Below, piece after piece: positions 41,117-50,381 of a DNA stretch of 64,000 nt. Every line of letters starts with the position of its first letter. The first letter of the stretch is position 1. The stretch comes from an uncultured Christensenella sp. (lineage in GTDB: Bacteria > Bacillota > Clostridia > Christensenellales > Borkfalkiaceae), in the NCBI GenBank assembly GCA_910577055.1, contig CAJTKX010000001.1, positions 124,001-188,000 of the forward strand. The letters are read 5' to 3'. The notes beneath the pieces were generated by a model that ran no database searches, was not told the DNA's origin, and saw nothing but the letters and a program-made list of their open reading frames with translations. Made by a program: the position numbers and the translations under genes.

Positions 41117-42892
41117 CTATTTCTTTCTGCCACGGGTTTCTTGTTTCAGTCCCCCGTCGTAGGTGAATTTGTTGTACTCGCACAAAAGTCTTTCTTTGTC
41201 CCCAAAGCGGTCGATGCAGTCGTAGGCGAGTCCTACTTCGAGTTCGGGGTTTCCTCGCCACACGGCCGTTATACTGCCCTCTCCCGCTTTCATACGATTA
41301 AGGAGCAGAGTTGCCATGTACTCCGCTTGCTCGTAACTCTGCACAAGTTCGCTCGTAGGGTGCGAATATTCTACGATCCCATAAAGCAGGATGCTCTCTT
41401 CATCCCTTACCGTTACCGTTCGAGTATTGATTTCAATGGCGTTTCCCGTTATCGTAATGACTGCAGTCTGTGCCATACCCGTGTTGTTCCTTACAACGCA
41501 AGTGCAGGAATTGACTCCGCTTTCATACGAAATAATCCGCACCGATGCATTATTGCTTGTCGCATTCGGGTACGCCACCTCCGACGTGTAGTCGATTGTC
41601 AGTGTCTTCTTTTCGTTCGGCTCAAGCCGTATCTCTGGCTCGGCTACTTCGATCACGTCATCCTTTATGCTAATCTCGCAGTAGTCCACCGACACACTGT
41701 TAGAAAAGTCCGTCAGCGTGATGTTCGATTTATAAGAGAACATATTGCCGGGATTGATTTCCGTCGGATTGTATTCGGGAGTATCGTCCTCGCACTTGAT
41801 TACGATTCTGTTTTCCCTATCTACGAATACCTTACATAGCCCCGCATTTGCGATTTCCTGCAAAGCGTCCCATCCCGTGGTCTTCGGCAACAACGCCGTA
41901 TCTACCACAAAATCTTTCAACCTTTCCGTGATTACGAACTCCGCAGAACTCAACCCCATCTTTGTCAGCACGTCTTCGGCGATCTCGTACAGCGACACGT
42001 TTTCAATGAGCGGAAAGCCGACGTATGTTTTAATCTGCAATCGCATCATGCGGTCGGTTGCCGTGCATTTTACCCACTGACTGTCCTGCGGTATATCCCA
42101 TTCGTCCGAGTAGAAGACACCGAGCGGTTTATACTCGATCTCGCCGTTTTGTTCAATTCCTATAAACGGGAATAGTTTGCGGTCTAACAGCATAAGCGTC
42201 CGCAAGTATCCTTTGTCGAATTTGCGGTCTTCGTTATAAATGCTTACGGTCATTGAGTCCGAATTGATGTTGTAGTTTCCCTCGCTTGAACACAGCTCTT
42301 CTCCGACTTCGAAGGACAAAAGCGAGTCGCCCTCGTAGGTTTCATATACACGTTCGAAGCACCGCAGAATTTTAGCCACGGCGTTTGGATGACTCCATTT
42401 TTCTATGGTCAGCCTTACTGCCGTGATGTCTTCGACTTTCGGCGCTACGACTATTTCCACCTCGGTGTTTCCCTTGACGGTATCGGTTTTCACAATTGTC
42501 CCGTTTCGTTTATACTGTAGCGTAAAGTCCACGGGGTATTGGTTGAGCTTCTTGTCGCCGATGATTCGCCAATAAATTATGGGACGCATCATAAACGTCA
42601 ATTCTATATACGGCTTGCTTGCATATACACCGTTGCCGTCCGCTCCCGTGTTACTCCACCATCCGACGATCAAGTCATCGCCCATCATTTGAAAAGTCCC
42701 GTCCATCGTAGAGTTTCCGTCCATCGTGCAAGCCTTGATAGTCGGCTCGCTCGGCAGACGGAATACTTCGTTCGGATGGCTGATTTGCGAATTACCGCTT
42801 ACCGCCACTTTTATATCACGGCTCAACTCTTCGTCCGCATAGACGATTTCCACTTTGCCGTAAACCTTACGGGGATTATCCGAATATTTCAT
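41117..42892 (-). CDS. Phage baseplate / tail hub protein
   Basis: A 591-residue protein between the DUF6711-like protein and the fibre gene. Its middle (SLYEIAEDVLTKMGLSSAEF, TTGWDALQEIANAGLCKVFVDRENRIVIK) matches the gp27/hub-type fold of siphovirus baseplates (Tal-like N-terminal part). The last 200 residues are beta-rich. It would close the tail tube and anchor the fibres. No lytic domain is seen. Confidence 0.75.
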   Translation of the reverse strand: MKYSDNPRKVYGKVEIVYADEELSRDIKVAVSGNSQISHPNEVFRLPSEPTIKACTMDGNSTMDGTFQMMGDDLIVGWWSNTGADGNGVYASKPYIELTFMMRPIIYWRIIGDKKLNQYPVDFTLQYKRNGTIVKTDTVKGNTEVEIVVAPKVEDITAVRLTIEKWSHPNAVAKILRCFERVYETYEGDSLLSFEVGEELCSSEGNYNINSDSMTVSIYNEDRKFDKGYLRTLMLLDRKLFPFIGIEQNGEIEYKPLGVFYSDEWDIPQDSQWVKCTATDRMMRLQIKTYVGFPLIENVSLYEIAEDVLTKMGLSSAEFVITERLKDFVVDTALLPKTTGWDALQEIANAGLCKVFVDRENRIVIKCEDDTPEYNPTEINPGNMFSYKSNITLTDFSNSVSVDYCEISIKDDVIEVAEPEIRLEPNEKKTLTIDYTSEVAYPNATSNNASVRIISYESGVNSCTCVVRNNTGMAQTAVITITGNAIEINTRTVTVRDEESILLYGIVEYSHPTSELVQSYEQAEYMATLLLNRMKAGEGSITAVWRGNPELEVGLAYDCIDRFGDKERLLCEYNKFTYDGGLKQETRGRKK

Positions 42893-42895
42893 AGG

Positions 42896-43252
42896 CTACC
42901 TCTCCGTAAAACTGACCGACACGCTTTTCCACATAATCTTGCCTTTTGCCCAATCATAGTGCGGTTGGTAGGTCAGCCCCTCCGACCGTCCCGTCATTGT
43001 TACAAGACTGCCCGTTGCGTTATCGTGATAGGTTATCTCGGCGAACTTATCTCCGCCGATAGCTTTCGTCAGCGTGGTCATATCTTCTTTTGAAAGATAC
43101 TCCCAACTCACGTCCACTTTTCGTTTCGTGCCGATTATGTCCACGACCATCGTTCCGTCAACGGTGCGTTCGGCTTTGTCGAGTATCTCTGATGACACGG
43201 TCAATTCGGTAGGCGCTTTTATTTTCTTTCCGTTTACTTTGAAAAAGTCCAT
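42896..43252 (-). CDS. DUF6711-like phage tail protein
   Basis: A 118-residue beta-rich protein with MDFFKVNGKKIKAPTEL at the start and WEYLSKEDMTTLTKAI in the middle, a family regularly coded between tape measure and baseplate hub in Clostridia phages. It may be a distal-tail connector. A strong AGGAGGTG site precedes it. Confidence 0.65.
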   Translation of the reverse strand: MDFFKVNGKKIKAPTELTVSSEILDKAERTVDGTMVVDIIGTKRKVDVSWEYLSKEDMTTLTKAIGGDKFAEITYHDNATGSLVTMTGRSEGLTYQPHYDWAKGKIMWKSVSVSFTER

Positions 43253-43253
43253 A

Positions 43254-45944
43254 TCACACCTCCTGTAAATTTACACCGTTTCGCCTATACTCTCTCGACA
43301 GCTTTGGCATCATGAGCCTTGCGAAAGTCTGCCCGTCTACTTGCAAGACGAGTTCTTTTTCTTCCGCTCCACCCATTCCGTTCATCGCTGCCATTCCTTG
43401 CAACAATCCGTTTAAGAGGTCGCCGTTCGGACTTGAGCCCGTTCCAACCATTGCCCTGTTCGGCGAGGTTGTCAAGCCGAGCGTGTTCGCCACTTCAATT
43501 GCCGCTCTCTGCATCATAGGAATGTTGGCGTACATATCGTTTGCCATCATGTCCATTAGATTCGGTATCCACTCGTCTGCGGTATGACCGGGACCTTTCT
43601 TTGTAGGCGATCCGAAACCGAGAAAGTCTTTGATTGATTTGCCGACAGACTTCACGCCGTCAACCACCCAATTCCAACCCTTCTTTATTCCGTCGCCGAT
43701 ATTCGATATAAGGTTCTTGCCCCAACTGAACCCGTCCGAGAAGAGGTTTTTGAAGAAATCTCCGACCTTCCCGAACAGCCCCGTGATGCTGTCCCAAATA
43801 TTTCCGCACATCGATTTGATTCCGCTCCAAATATTCGAGAAAAAGCCGCTTACGCCGTCCCATACCTTTTTGAAGATATTGCCGATAGTTTCGCCGCAGT
43901 TCCCGAAGAAAGACACCATATTCTCTCCGAAGCCTTTGATAAACTCCCAGATGCCGAGGAATAAGTTTTTGATTCCCGACCAAATATTGCTTGCGAAACT
44001 CTGCATATATTCCCATGCAGACGACCAGTCGCCACGCAACACCGCACACACCACTTTGATGATGTCAAGGATTGCGCTGACCACGTCGATTATCGCTTCA
44101 AGAAACGGGCCGAGTGCTTCGATGATTGCTCCGAGTACGCTCGACACCACGCCCCAAAGCGTCATGACAAGTCCGCCTATTAAATCGAAGACGGGTTTCA
44201 GCGTTTCGTACAGTTCAACCAACGTATCCCACAGCGAGGCGAACAAGGCTTTGAGTTTTTCCCATATCGGTCTTACGTAAGAAAAGAATTTGTTTAAGGC
44301 GTCGCCTATGATGCTGAATGCTGATTTTACGCAAGTCCAAATATTCGTGAATATGGTCTTGACCGTATTCCAAATCTTTGCACCGTTGGTTTCCCAAAAT
44401 TTGCGGATTGCCGTTACGACGTCGATTACCACGTCTTTGACAAAATTCCAAACCTTTTCCGCATACGGCTTTATCTTGCCGAATATCGTCTTCACGGTCT
44501 TCCATATCGCTTTGAGTGCGGACACCACTCTGTTTATGAGTTTCTGTCCGTTCTTCGCCCACCATTGCTTGATTGCCTCGACTGCACCGAGTATCTTTGC
44601 CTTTATCTTTTCCCATATCTTGGTTACGGCGTTTCGGAAGTCCTCGTTGTTTTTCCACAAATAAGTAACGACTCCGACCACCGCTGCGATTGCCGCTATG
44701 ATCAAGCCGACTTTGCTGAACAGCAATTTTCCGACTTTGAGTATTGTACCGATGCTACCGATGAGCTTGCCGACAACTAATAAAAGCGGCCCGATTGCCG
44801 CCGCCAATAACGCTATGGTTACTATGTTCTTTTTCGTTCCCATTGACAGCCCCATCAGCTTCGCAGTCAAAGGCGAAATATACTTTTGGATGAACTGTCT
44901 TATAATAGGAATTAACACGTCGCCGAATGATATGGCGATTTCTTCAAGCTCGGATTTTAATATCTTGACTTGACCTTGCAGAGTGTTGAGCTGCGTTGCC
45001 GCCATTTCGGACGCTTTGTTTGTTCCCGTGATTGACGCAGTCATATCTCTGACCGCATCTCCGCCCGCCGACATTAAGGCAAGCATACCGGGGCCTGCCC
45101 TTGATCCGAACACTTTCATTGCTTGGGCGGTGTCCATTCCCGCTCCGCCGAGTCTGTCTATAATCGTGGCAAGGTCATTCGTTGCAGGATTCACGTCATC
45201 AAACGTCAACCCCAATTCCTCGAACACTCCGAGTGCCGCAGCCGACGGATTCATCAGCGATACAAGCGATTGACGGAGTGCCGTTCCTGCGGTCGAGCCG
45301 TCATAGCCTGCATTGTACAGCACGGACAATGCACCCGTAACTTCTTCGATTTCGTAACCGAGGCTGTTTGCCACAGGCCCGACATAACCCATTGAGTTCG
45401 AGAGTTTATCCATACTCGCCATTGAATTGCCGATTGCGGCGGCGAATACGTTGGTTACCCTTTCCGCTTGGTTCGCTTCCAAGCCAAACTGATTCAGCGT
45501 GGAGATAACCGTATCGGTAGTGAAAGCGAGGTCGCTCTGCGTTGCAGATGCAAGGTTCAAGGTCGCCTCTATGGAGTCTGCCATTTGGTCGACCTTGTAA
45601 CCTGCCGATGCCATGTAGTATAAAGCATCCGCCGCATCCGATGCGGAGAACACCGTTTTACTGCCCATATCTCTGGCGATCGCCGTCATTCTTGCAAGCT
45701 CTTCGCCCGTTGCCCCTGCGACCGATGCCGCATTTGCCATACTCTGCTCGAACCCTTGCGACACGTTGACTGCCGCCGTTCCGAGTGCTACGAGCGGTGC
45801 GGTTATGCTTGCCGTGAGCTTTGTTCCTGCTTTTGTGAAAGACGCCGACACCTTTTGTATTTTCTTTTGTGCGGTTTGTAGTCCTTTCGATAGCGAGGAT
45901 ATATCCGCCGCAATCTTCACGACAAGGTTTCTAATTACAGCCAT
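43254..45944 (-). CDS. Phage tail tape measure protein (TP901 family)
   Basis: An 896-residue tape measure protein setting tail length. The N-terminal 370 residues are the TP901 core (GFEQSMANAASVAGATGEEL, NTLQGQVKILKSELEEIAISFG). Two or three hydrophobic segments near 380-430 (TIALLAAAIGPLLLVVGKLI) follow. Repetitive Trp-containing helices such as IWEKIKAKILGAVEAIKQWW run to about 760, and the C-terminus has the GFGSPTKKGPGHTADEW segment. The length implies a tail of roughly 130 nm by the usual 0.15 nm per residue, which is an estimate. Confidence 0.93.
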   Translation of the reverse strand: MAVIRNLVVKIAADISSLSKGLQTAQKKIQKVSASFTKAGTKLTASITAPLVALGTAAVNVSQGFEQSMANAASVAGATGEELARMTAIARDMGSKTVFSASDAADALYYMASAGYKVDQMADSIEATLNLASATQSDLAFTTDTVISTLNQFGLEANQAERVTNVFAAAIGNSMASMDKLSNSMGYVGPVANSLGYEIEEVTGALSVLYNAGYDGSTAGTALRQSLVSLMNPSAAALGVFEELGLTFDDVNPATNDLATIIDRLGGAGMDTAQAMKVFGSRAGPGMLALMSAGGDAVRDMTASITGTNKASEMAATQLNTLQGQVKILKSELEEIAISFGDVLIPIIRQFIQKYISPLTAKLMGLSMGTKKNIVTIALLAAAIGPLLLVVGKLIGSIGTILKVGKLLFSKVGLIIAAIAAVVGVVTYLWKNNEDFRNAVTKIWEKIKAKILGAVEAIKQWWAKNGQKLINRVVSALKAIWKTVKTIFGKIKPYAEKVWNFVKDVVIDVVTAIRKFWETNGAKIWNTVKTIFTNIWTCVKSAFSIIGDALNKFFSYVRPIWEKLKALFASLWDTLVELYETLKPVFDLIGGLVMTLWGVVSSVLGAIIEALGPFLEAIIDVVSAILDIIKVVCAVLRGDWSSAWEYMQSFASNIWSGIKNLFLGIWEFIKGFGENMVSFFGNCGETIGNIFKKVWDGVSGFFSNIWSGIKSMCGNIWDSITGLFGKVGDFFKNLFSDGFSWGKNLISNIGDGIKKGWNWVVDGVKSVGKSIKDFLGFGSPTKKGPGHTADEWIPNLMDMMANDMYANIPMMQRAAIEVANTLGLTTSPNRAMVGTGSSPNGDLLNGLLQGMAAMNGMGGAEEKELVLQVDGQTFARLMMPKLSREYRRNGVNLQEV

Positions 45945-45956
45945 ATCTCGCCCCCT

Positions 45957-46274
45957 TTATTTGATTGTTACGCCTTTTGCCGCCGCCATTGCTTTTAAGA
46001 TCGCATCGCTTTTACTGCTTGCTTTTTTGCTCGGTTTCTTCCTCGCCTCTTTCAGCAGTTTTTCAAGCCGTGGCATCTTTCTTTGCCGTGCAAGAGCTTC
46101 TGTGTGCCATGCAAGGCACAGCAAGTTCTCAAACTCGATCTGCTCGGCATTCCGTTTCTGCTTGGCTATGAGCGTGAGTTCATACGGCGTATAATCGCCG
46201 ACCTTTAACGGATCGACGCCCCACGTTACCACCGCTTGTTCGGACAATGCGAATAAATCAAAAACGGCGGTTAC
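45957..46274 (-). CDS. Tail assembly chaperone frameshift extension (gpT-like)
   Basis: This frame has no proper start codon but stays open upstream to the end of the preceding gene, in the -1 frame relative to it. The 105-residue extension (KVxVFDLFALSEQAV..., then WGVDPLKVGDYTPYELTLIAKQK and a Lys-rich tail) would be added to the first chaperone by a programmed -1 frameshift, as in lambda gpG-gpGT. The purine run GGGGGAAAAG at 46274-46283 abuts the zero-frame TAA stop (46271-46273) and is the probable slip site. Confidence 0.7.
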   Translation of the reverse strand, partial: VTAVFDLFALSEQAVVTWGVDPLKVGDYTPYELTLIAKQKRNAEQIEFENLLCLAWHTEALARQRKMPRLEKLLKEARKKPSKKASSKSDAILKAMAAAKGVTIK

Positions 46275-46582
46275 TTTTCCCCCGGCGTTTGCTCCGTATT
46301 CTCTCCGCCGAATGCTGCGGTCAAAGCCTCGCCGAGTTTCTCCGCCACTTCGTTGAGGTTGGAGTATTCGTCGATTAAGTCGCCGACCTTTTGTATTGTC
46401 AGCGTTTTGTCTTCGTGATAAAGACCGCCATACACGATGGCAAGTAAGTCTTTAATGCCCAACTTATTAAGGTCGAGCGAAAGGATGGATTTGCCCGTCA
46501 AGTCTTCGATTTTGGCAAGTGCATTCATACCGTATCGCAAGGTTCTCGGTTTATCCAAATTGATTGTGATTCCGTTCTTCAT
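46271..46582 (-). CDS. Tail assembly chaperone (gpG-like)
   Basis: A 103-residue protein upstream of the tape measure gene. The core (RTLRYGMNALAKIEDLTGKSI, DLLAIVYGGLYHEDKTLT) is typical of siphovirus tail assembly chaperones that bind the tape measure before tube assembly. It ends with ...GEK directly after a GGGGGAAAAG run, where a -1 shift leads into the extension frame. Confidence 0.8.
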   Translation of the reverse strand: MKNGITINLDKPRTLRYGMNALAKIEDLTGKSILSLDLNKLGIKDLLAIVYGGLYHEDKTLTIQKVGDLIDEYSNLNEVAEKLGEALTAAFGGENTEQTPGEK

Positions 46583-46593
46583 AGTCCCTCCGT

Positions 46594-46995
46594 TTATTCC
46601 GCCGTTTCAAAGGTCAGCGCACCCGTTCCCGTGAATTCGATGCTGATAGACACAACGTCGTCAACGGGATCTTCAATGGAAAGGCTGTTTATGTAAGCCT
46701 CGCCCTGATAGTAGTTCGTTCCGTCCACATAAAGTTTTACCGTTACCGTCGTACCGTTGAGAAATGCATCTTGCAATGCTTTCTGCCCCTCGGTATCCAC
46801 GGGTACTTCGTAGTCGCCCTCGCTTGATGCCGACCACTCTTTGAGTCCCGTGATATAGTTCTTCCAATCGTCGCCGAGTGCAGTTGTTTCCAAAGTATCA
46901 AGCGAAAGTTCGAGCGACCAATTCTTGATGCCTACCACTTTCTTGCTTGCAGATGCTCCGACGACTACTTTGCCGTTCTTTCCTGCTACCGCCAT
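46594..46995 (-). CDS. Phage major tail tube protein
   Basis: A 133-residue beta-rich protein. KVVVGASASKKVVGIKNWSLELSLDTLETTALGDDWK at the start and the VSISIEFTGTGALTF end match the phage tail tube family of siphoviruses. Hexameric rings of it stack to form the tube. Located directly upstream of the assembly chaperone, as expected. Confidence 0.88.
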   Translation of the reverse strand: MAVAGKNGKVVVGASASKKVVGIKNWSLELSLDTLETTALGDDWKNYITGLKEWSASSEGDYEVPVDTEGQKALQDAFLNGTTVTVKLYVDGTNYYQGEAYINSLSIEDPVDDVVSISIEFTGTGALTFETAE

Positions 46996-47004
46996 ATTTG
47001 CCTC

Positions 47005-47415
47005 CTATTTTTCGTTAAAATGAAATTCAAATTCGATGCTCGACATATACTCGTTCGTATCGAATTTAAGTGCCGTATTCCCGTTATACTCATAGTCCGA
47101 TTTGATGAATACGGCTTGTATATTTAGCCCGCACATATCTCCGCTATAGTCTTGAAATACACACTTGACTTTACGGGATAGTTCCCGTGCTTTTTTGTAT
47201 GTCGCATCGTGGCATACAAACTGCATCGTTTGCCGTACAAAGCCCGTATCCCCTTGCAAAGCCGAGTCATAATTCGCCAATACAGGAGTGTAAACAATAG
47301 CGGGCAACGGTGCGTCTTCGGGCAATACTATGGGATATATACGGCCGCATACATATCGGGAGATACTCGAATCCGAACACAACTTCTCATACACGGCTTG
47401 GCATATATCTTTCAT
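47005..47415 (-). CDS. Phage tail terminator / completion protein (DUF3168-like)
   Basis: A 136-residue protein with ICQAVYEKLCSDSSISRYV, GRIYPIVLPEDAPLPAIVYTPV and YEYNGNTALKFDTNEYMSSIEFEF, the pattern of gp17-type tail terminators that cap the tail and join it to the head. It overlaps the previous gene by 4 bp. Confidence 0.78.
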   Translation of the reverse strand: MKDICQAVYEKLCSDSSISRYVCGRIYPIVLPEDAPLPAIVYTPVLANYDSALQGDTGFVRQTMQFVCHDATYKKARELSRKVKCVFQDYSGDMCGLNIQAVFIKSDYEYNGNTALKFDTNEYMSSIEFEFHFNEK

Positions 47416-47813
47416 ATTTTCCTCCCGACCGCTCTCGATATCTCCGACACGATTGCGGTATTGATTTGATTTTGGTTATCGTCCACGGCATTCCGCAAAA
47501 ACGGATTTGCAGGTCTGCCCCTTGCTCCGAGTTCGACGTGCGTTCCGTATTTGAGCGACTTGTCATAGTCAACTTGCACGGTCGCTTTCGTTGCCGTAGC
47601 CTTGCCTTCGGTCAGATGCAGACTTTGCTTTAATGCTCCCGTATCCACGGGGCAATTCCGCTTGGCGTCTTCAAGTGCGATTTTACCGCCCGCCTTTGCT
47701 CCCGCCATCATCACGCTTGCCGCTGCATCCTCCATTGCTTTTAGTTCTTTGACAAGCGCACTCGCCCCCTCGACCGTTGTTTTGACTTTCCTTTGCTTTG
47801 CACTGTAACCCAT
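47412..47813 (-). CDS. HK97 gp10-like phage protein
   Basis: A 133-residue basic protein of the HK97 gp10 / tail-head joining family (ALVKELKAMEDAAASVMMAGAKAGGKIALEDAKRNCPVDTGALKQS). It acts at the head-tail junction. Its start lies 131 bp inside the 3' end of the head closure gene with its own AAGGAG site. Confidence 0.82.
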   Translation of the reverse strand: MGYSAKQRKVKTTVEGASALVKELKAMEDAAASVMMAGAKAGGKIALEDAKRNCPVDTGALKQSLHLTEGKATATKATVQVDYDKSLKYGTHVELGARGRPANPFLRNAVDDNQNQINTAIVSEISRAVGRKI

Positions 47814-48132
47814 CGCTTACCAACTCCTTCGCATTCAGTATCGTGGCGGTATGGGCAGTTTCGTTGTCAAGTTCGCCTACGATCTCGTACAACTGATTTC
47901 CGTATCGGATACGGTGCAAGACCGTCAGCCAATGACAGTACCGCATGGTGATTCGCACCACTTTCTCGGCTGTCACTTGCTGTGCGAACATCTGCTCCGT
48001 TCCGCTTATAGGGACGATTGCCGCCCATACCTTTGCCACGCTTTTCCACTTGCCCGTTTCTCCGCCGTATTCATCTCGGTCTTTGAAAAACTGCAAAATT
48101 TCCACCCGGCGGTTAAGTCTGCCAATATCCAT
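47683..48132 (-). CDS. Phage head closure protein, with C-terminal extension
   Basis: A 149-residue protein whose first about 110 residues (MDIGRLNRRVEILQF, GGETGKWKSVAKVWAAI, YGNQLYEIVGELDNE) form the SPP1 gp16-type head closure fold. The remaining 40 residues are low-complexity (Gly/Asn/Lys/Cys) and lie wholly over the start of the next gene in another frame. This tail looks like read-through of a lost stop codon rather than a designed domain. Confidence 0.75.
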   Translation of the reverse strand: MDIGRLNRRVEILQFFKDRDEYGGETGKWKSVAKVWAAIVPISGTEQMFAQQVTAEKVVRITMRYCHWLTVLHRIRYGNQLYEIVGELDNETAHTATILNAKELVSDGLQCKAKESQNNGRGGECACQRTKSNGGCSGKRDDGGSKGGR

Positions 48133-48422
48133 TAGAACGCCTCCCGTCTATACGCAAACAGCATTCGGCGGACAAGATCGAGCGTTTCCTTGATGTCCAC
48201 GCCCGACTTGTCTTTCGCCACTTGCCGTTCTTCATATAAGGTTGCCGTAACGATGAGCATTGCCTGATGCACGGGTTCGGGGATTTCCTCGAACTCCGAG
48301 AGCTGCCGTCGCAACACTTCTTCGGTCAAGCCTTTCGCCGTAATGATGAGCGAGGAAATGAGCGCATCTTCGTCATCCCCGTCCAAGCGGAGAAAGTCTT
48401 TTGTTTCCTGTAACGTCAACAC
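48132..48422 (-). CDS. Phage head-tail connector protein (gp6-like)
   Basis: A 96-residue helical protein (TLQETKDFLRLDGDDEDALISSLIITAKG) of the HK97 gp6 / DNA-packaging connector family, forming the ring below the portal. It uses a GTG start with GGGGGTGAT upstream. It ends one base into the head closure gene. Confidence 0.85.
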   Translation of the reverse strand: MLTLQETKDFLRLDGDDEDALISSLIITAKGLTEEVLRRQLSEFEEIPEPVHQAMLIVTATLYEERQVAKDKSGVDIKETLDLVRRMLFAYRREAF

Positions 48423-48443
48423 GCTCGATCACCCCCTTTTGTT

Positions 48444-49733
48444 TTACGAACCTCTCTTTGCGAGAGTAACGAACGGCGACACGCTCGAACTGCCCTTGTA
48501 AGGAGTGAGCGGTTTGTTCCAGATAGGTTTGCCGTCCACACGGTAGATAAAGCGGAACACCGACTCATCGTACAAAAAGCGGACGTGGATGGAACTTGCC
48601 GCTTTTACTCCGCCCTTGTCAATGAGCAAGTATTGTCCGATATCTGCGAGAACGATGTCCCCGATATCGCCTGCGGCACTGCACTGTTCCAAAGGAATAA
48701 CGGGACGACCGAACAGCGTTCCGTAAGGTTTTTCCGAAAGTCCGCCCGCCGGGATGTACACGGGTTTATCGCCGAGTTTCAAAGTGTAAAGGTACGGCTC
48801 AAGTTCCTGATTAATGTACCAAACAGCATTTGCTCTCGACCTTGCCCAAAGGCGATTCCACATCTTGATGAGGTTTTCGACCGTGATGATATCGGTCTGG
48901 TCTTTTTCCTTTTCGACCTTAACGATCGCACCGCTTTTAAGGATGCCGAGAGGTTCGCCCTCGCCGCTTCCGTCAAGAATTGCATCGTCGATTTTGAACC
49001 CGAACTCTTCCGCAAACGCCTGACGGATGACCGCCTCCAACGCCGCAGCATCCTGCAACAGTTCATCCGTCGCATAGCATAAGCCCGTGAGTTTCTTCAG
49101 CGAAAGTTCCAACTGACGGAACTTCGGCTTACTGCCCGTAAGTTCGTCTGCCTCGCCTTCCCAATAAGTCTGCACTCCGCCCCATCTCGAACCGTTGGCA
49201 CGGCTGTCTTCGTCCACGGCGTTTATTTTCATTCCGTTGGCGTTGGTGCTGATAGGGATTTTCTTCGCACGGCTTGCAAGAATTCCCGTTTCATAGGTGC
49301 GTTTTAACAGTTCAGTTACGAAGTCCTGCTGTACGAGGAACCCGCCGTCCGAGGGAGTGCTTTCGTTGAGTCCGCTTGCCGCTCTCGTAGTCAGTCTTTC
49401 ATCCACCTTTCCGCCGGGAGCCGCCGCCCTGTATGCCGCAAGCAACTGTTCGCCGAAGGTAGCGAATCTCTTCTCTTCGCTTTTATTCGGCGTAGGCTTG
49501 ACTTCGGGTTTCTCGGTTACCGACCTGTCTTCGGGTTCGATTGCAAGCATCTTTTCCGCACGGCTGATGCTCTCGTCCCACGAACGGATTTCCGACTCGT
49601 ATCCGTCGATTTCCTTTTGTTCGTCTTCAGTGAGGAACCTGTCCTCTGCTTCCGCTTTATTGAGAACCGCCATTGCTTTGAGTCTGGCGTCTTCTCTTTT
49701 TGCTTTCATTTCAAGCACTTTCTTCATAGTCAT
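48444..49733 (-). CDS. Phage major capsid protein (HK97 family)
   Basis: A 429-residue HK97-fold capsid protein. A charged helical delta domain (residues 1-110) serves as scaffold and is normally removed by the prohead protease. The mature part has NESTPSDGGFLVQQDFVTELLKRTYETG, and the C-terminal half contains WYINQELEPYLYTLKLGDKPVYIP. Gene order protease-capsid-connector is standard. Confidence 0.95.
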   Translation of the reverse strand: MTMKKVLEMKAKREDARLKAMAVLNKAEAEDRFLTEDEQKEIDGYESEIRSWDESISRAEKMLAIEPEDRSVTEKPEVKPTPNKSEEKRFATFGEQLLAAYRAAAPGGKVDERLTTRAASGLNESTPSDGGFLVQQDFVTELLKRTYETGILASRAKKIPISTNANGMKINAVDEDSRANGSRWGGVQTYWEGEADELTGSKPKFRQLELSLKKLTGLCYATDELLQDAAALEAVIRQAFAEEFGFKIDDAILDGSGEGEPLGILKSGAIVKVEKEKDQTDIITVENLIKMWNRLWARSRANAVWYINQELEPYLYTLKLGDKPVYIPAGGLSEKPYGTLFGRPVIPLEQCSAAGDIGDIVLADIGQYLLIDKGGVKAASSIHVRFLYDESVFRFIYRVDGKPIWNKPLTPYKGSSSVSPFVTLAKRGS

Positions 49734-49751
49734 ATCCTTGATATCCTCCGA

Positions 49752-50381
49752 TTAATAATTTTTGAATTTGGTCTGCAAGCCTTTGAGTTTCGCTTGCTGT
49801 TTTGCTTTCTCGGCGGTTCTTTCTTCCGCCTCCGCCTTGTTCCGCTGTTCGGCCCTATAGCCGTTGTATTCTTCCATCGCTCTCACACCCACGTCCGTGG
49901 CGGTATATGCGGGGAATGTTACGGGACTCACGTCGAACAGTTGAACCTTACGGATTTCTCTCGTGTCCATTCCGTTTTCTGTCGACCACTTGTCTTCTTC
50001 GACTATGAAACCTATGGACATCTGCGTGATATCTCCGCGTCTGATACTTGCCTGCAAGTCCCTTGCCCAACTTGTATCGGGCGGTGTTATCCGCACACGC
50101 AAGCCGACTTCGTCTTCCACGAGTTCGAGCGTTCCTGCACGGTTACGCCCAAGCACATAGTTCGGATCGTGGTTGAACAATGCACGGATATCGTCTTTAC
50201 CGATGCTTTCGTTGAATGCACCTTTGCGGACGATTTCCTTAAACGGAAAGATTCCGCCGAGCGTTTCAGACCACGAGTCGAACACCGCTGCGTGTCCTTC
50301 GATTACCGAACCACCGTCACTGTCCGCTATTCGCAGTTCCGCCATCGGGAGCATTCGCAATTCCTTCTTGCCCTCCTCCAT
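49752..50381 (-). CDS. Phage prohead protease (HK97 family)
   Basis: A 209-residue serine protease that cleaves the capsid delta domain. Signature segments are IEGHAAVFDSWSE, FNHDPNYVLGR (catalytic His) and DITQMSIGFIVEED (catalytic Ser). The start has AAGGAGGTAGCG directly upstream, so the 65-bp overlap with the portal gene is real. The last 40 residues are a charged helix. Confidence 0.93.
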   Translation of the reverse strand: MEEGKKELRMLPMAELRIADSDGGSVIEGHAAVFDSWSETLGGIFPFKEIVRKGAFNESIGKDDIRALFNHDPNYVLGRNRAGTLELVEDEVGLRVRITPPDTSWARDLQASIRRGDITQMSIGFIVEEDKWSTENGMDTREIRKVQLFDVSPVTFPAYTATDVGVRAMEEYNGYRAEQRNKAEAEERTAEKAKQQAKLKGLQTKFKNY

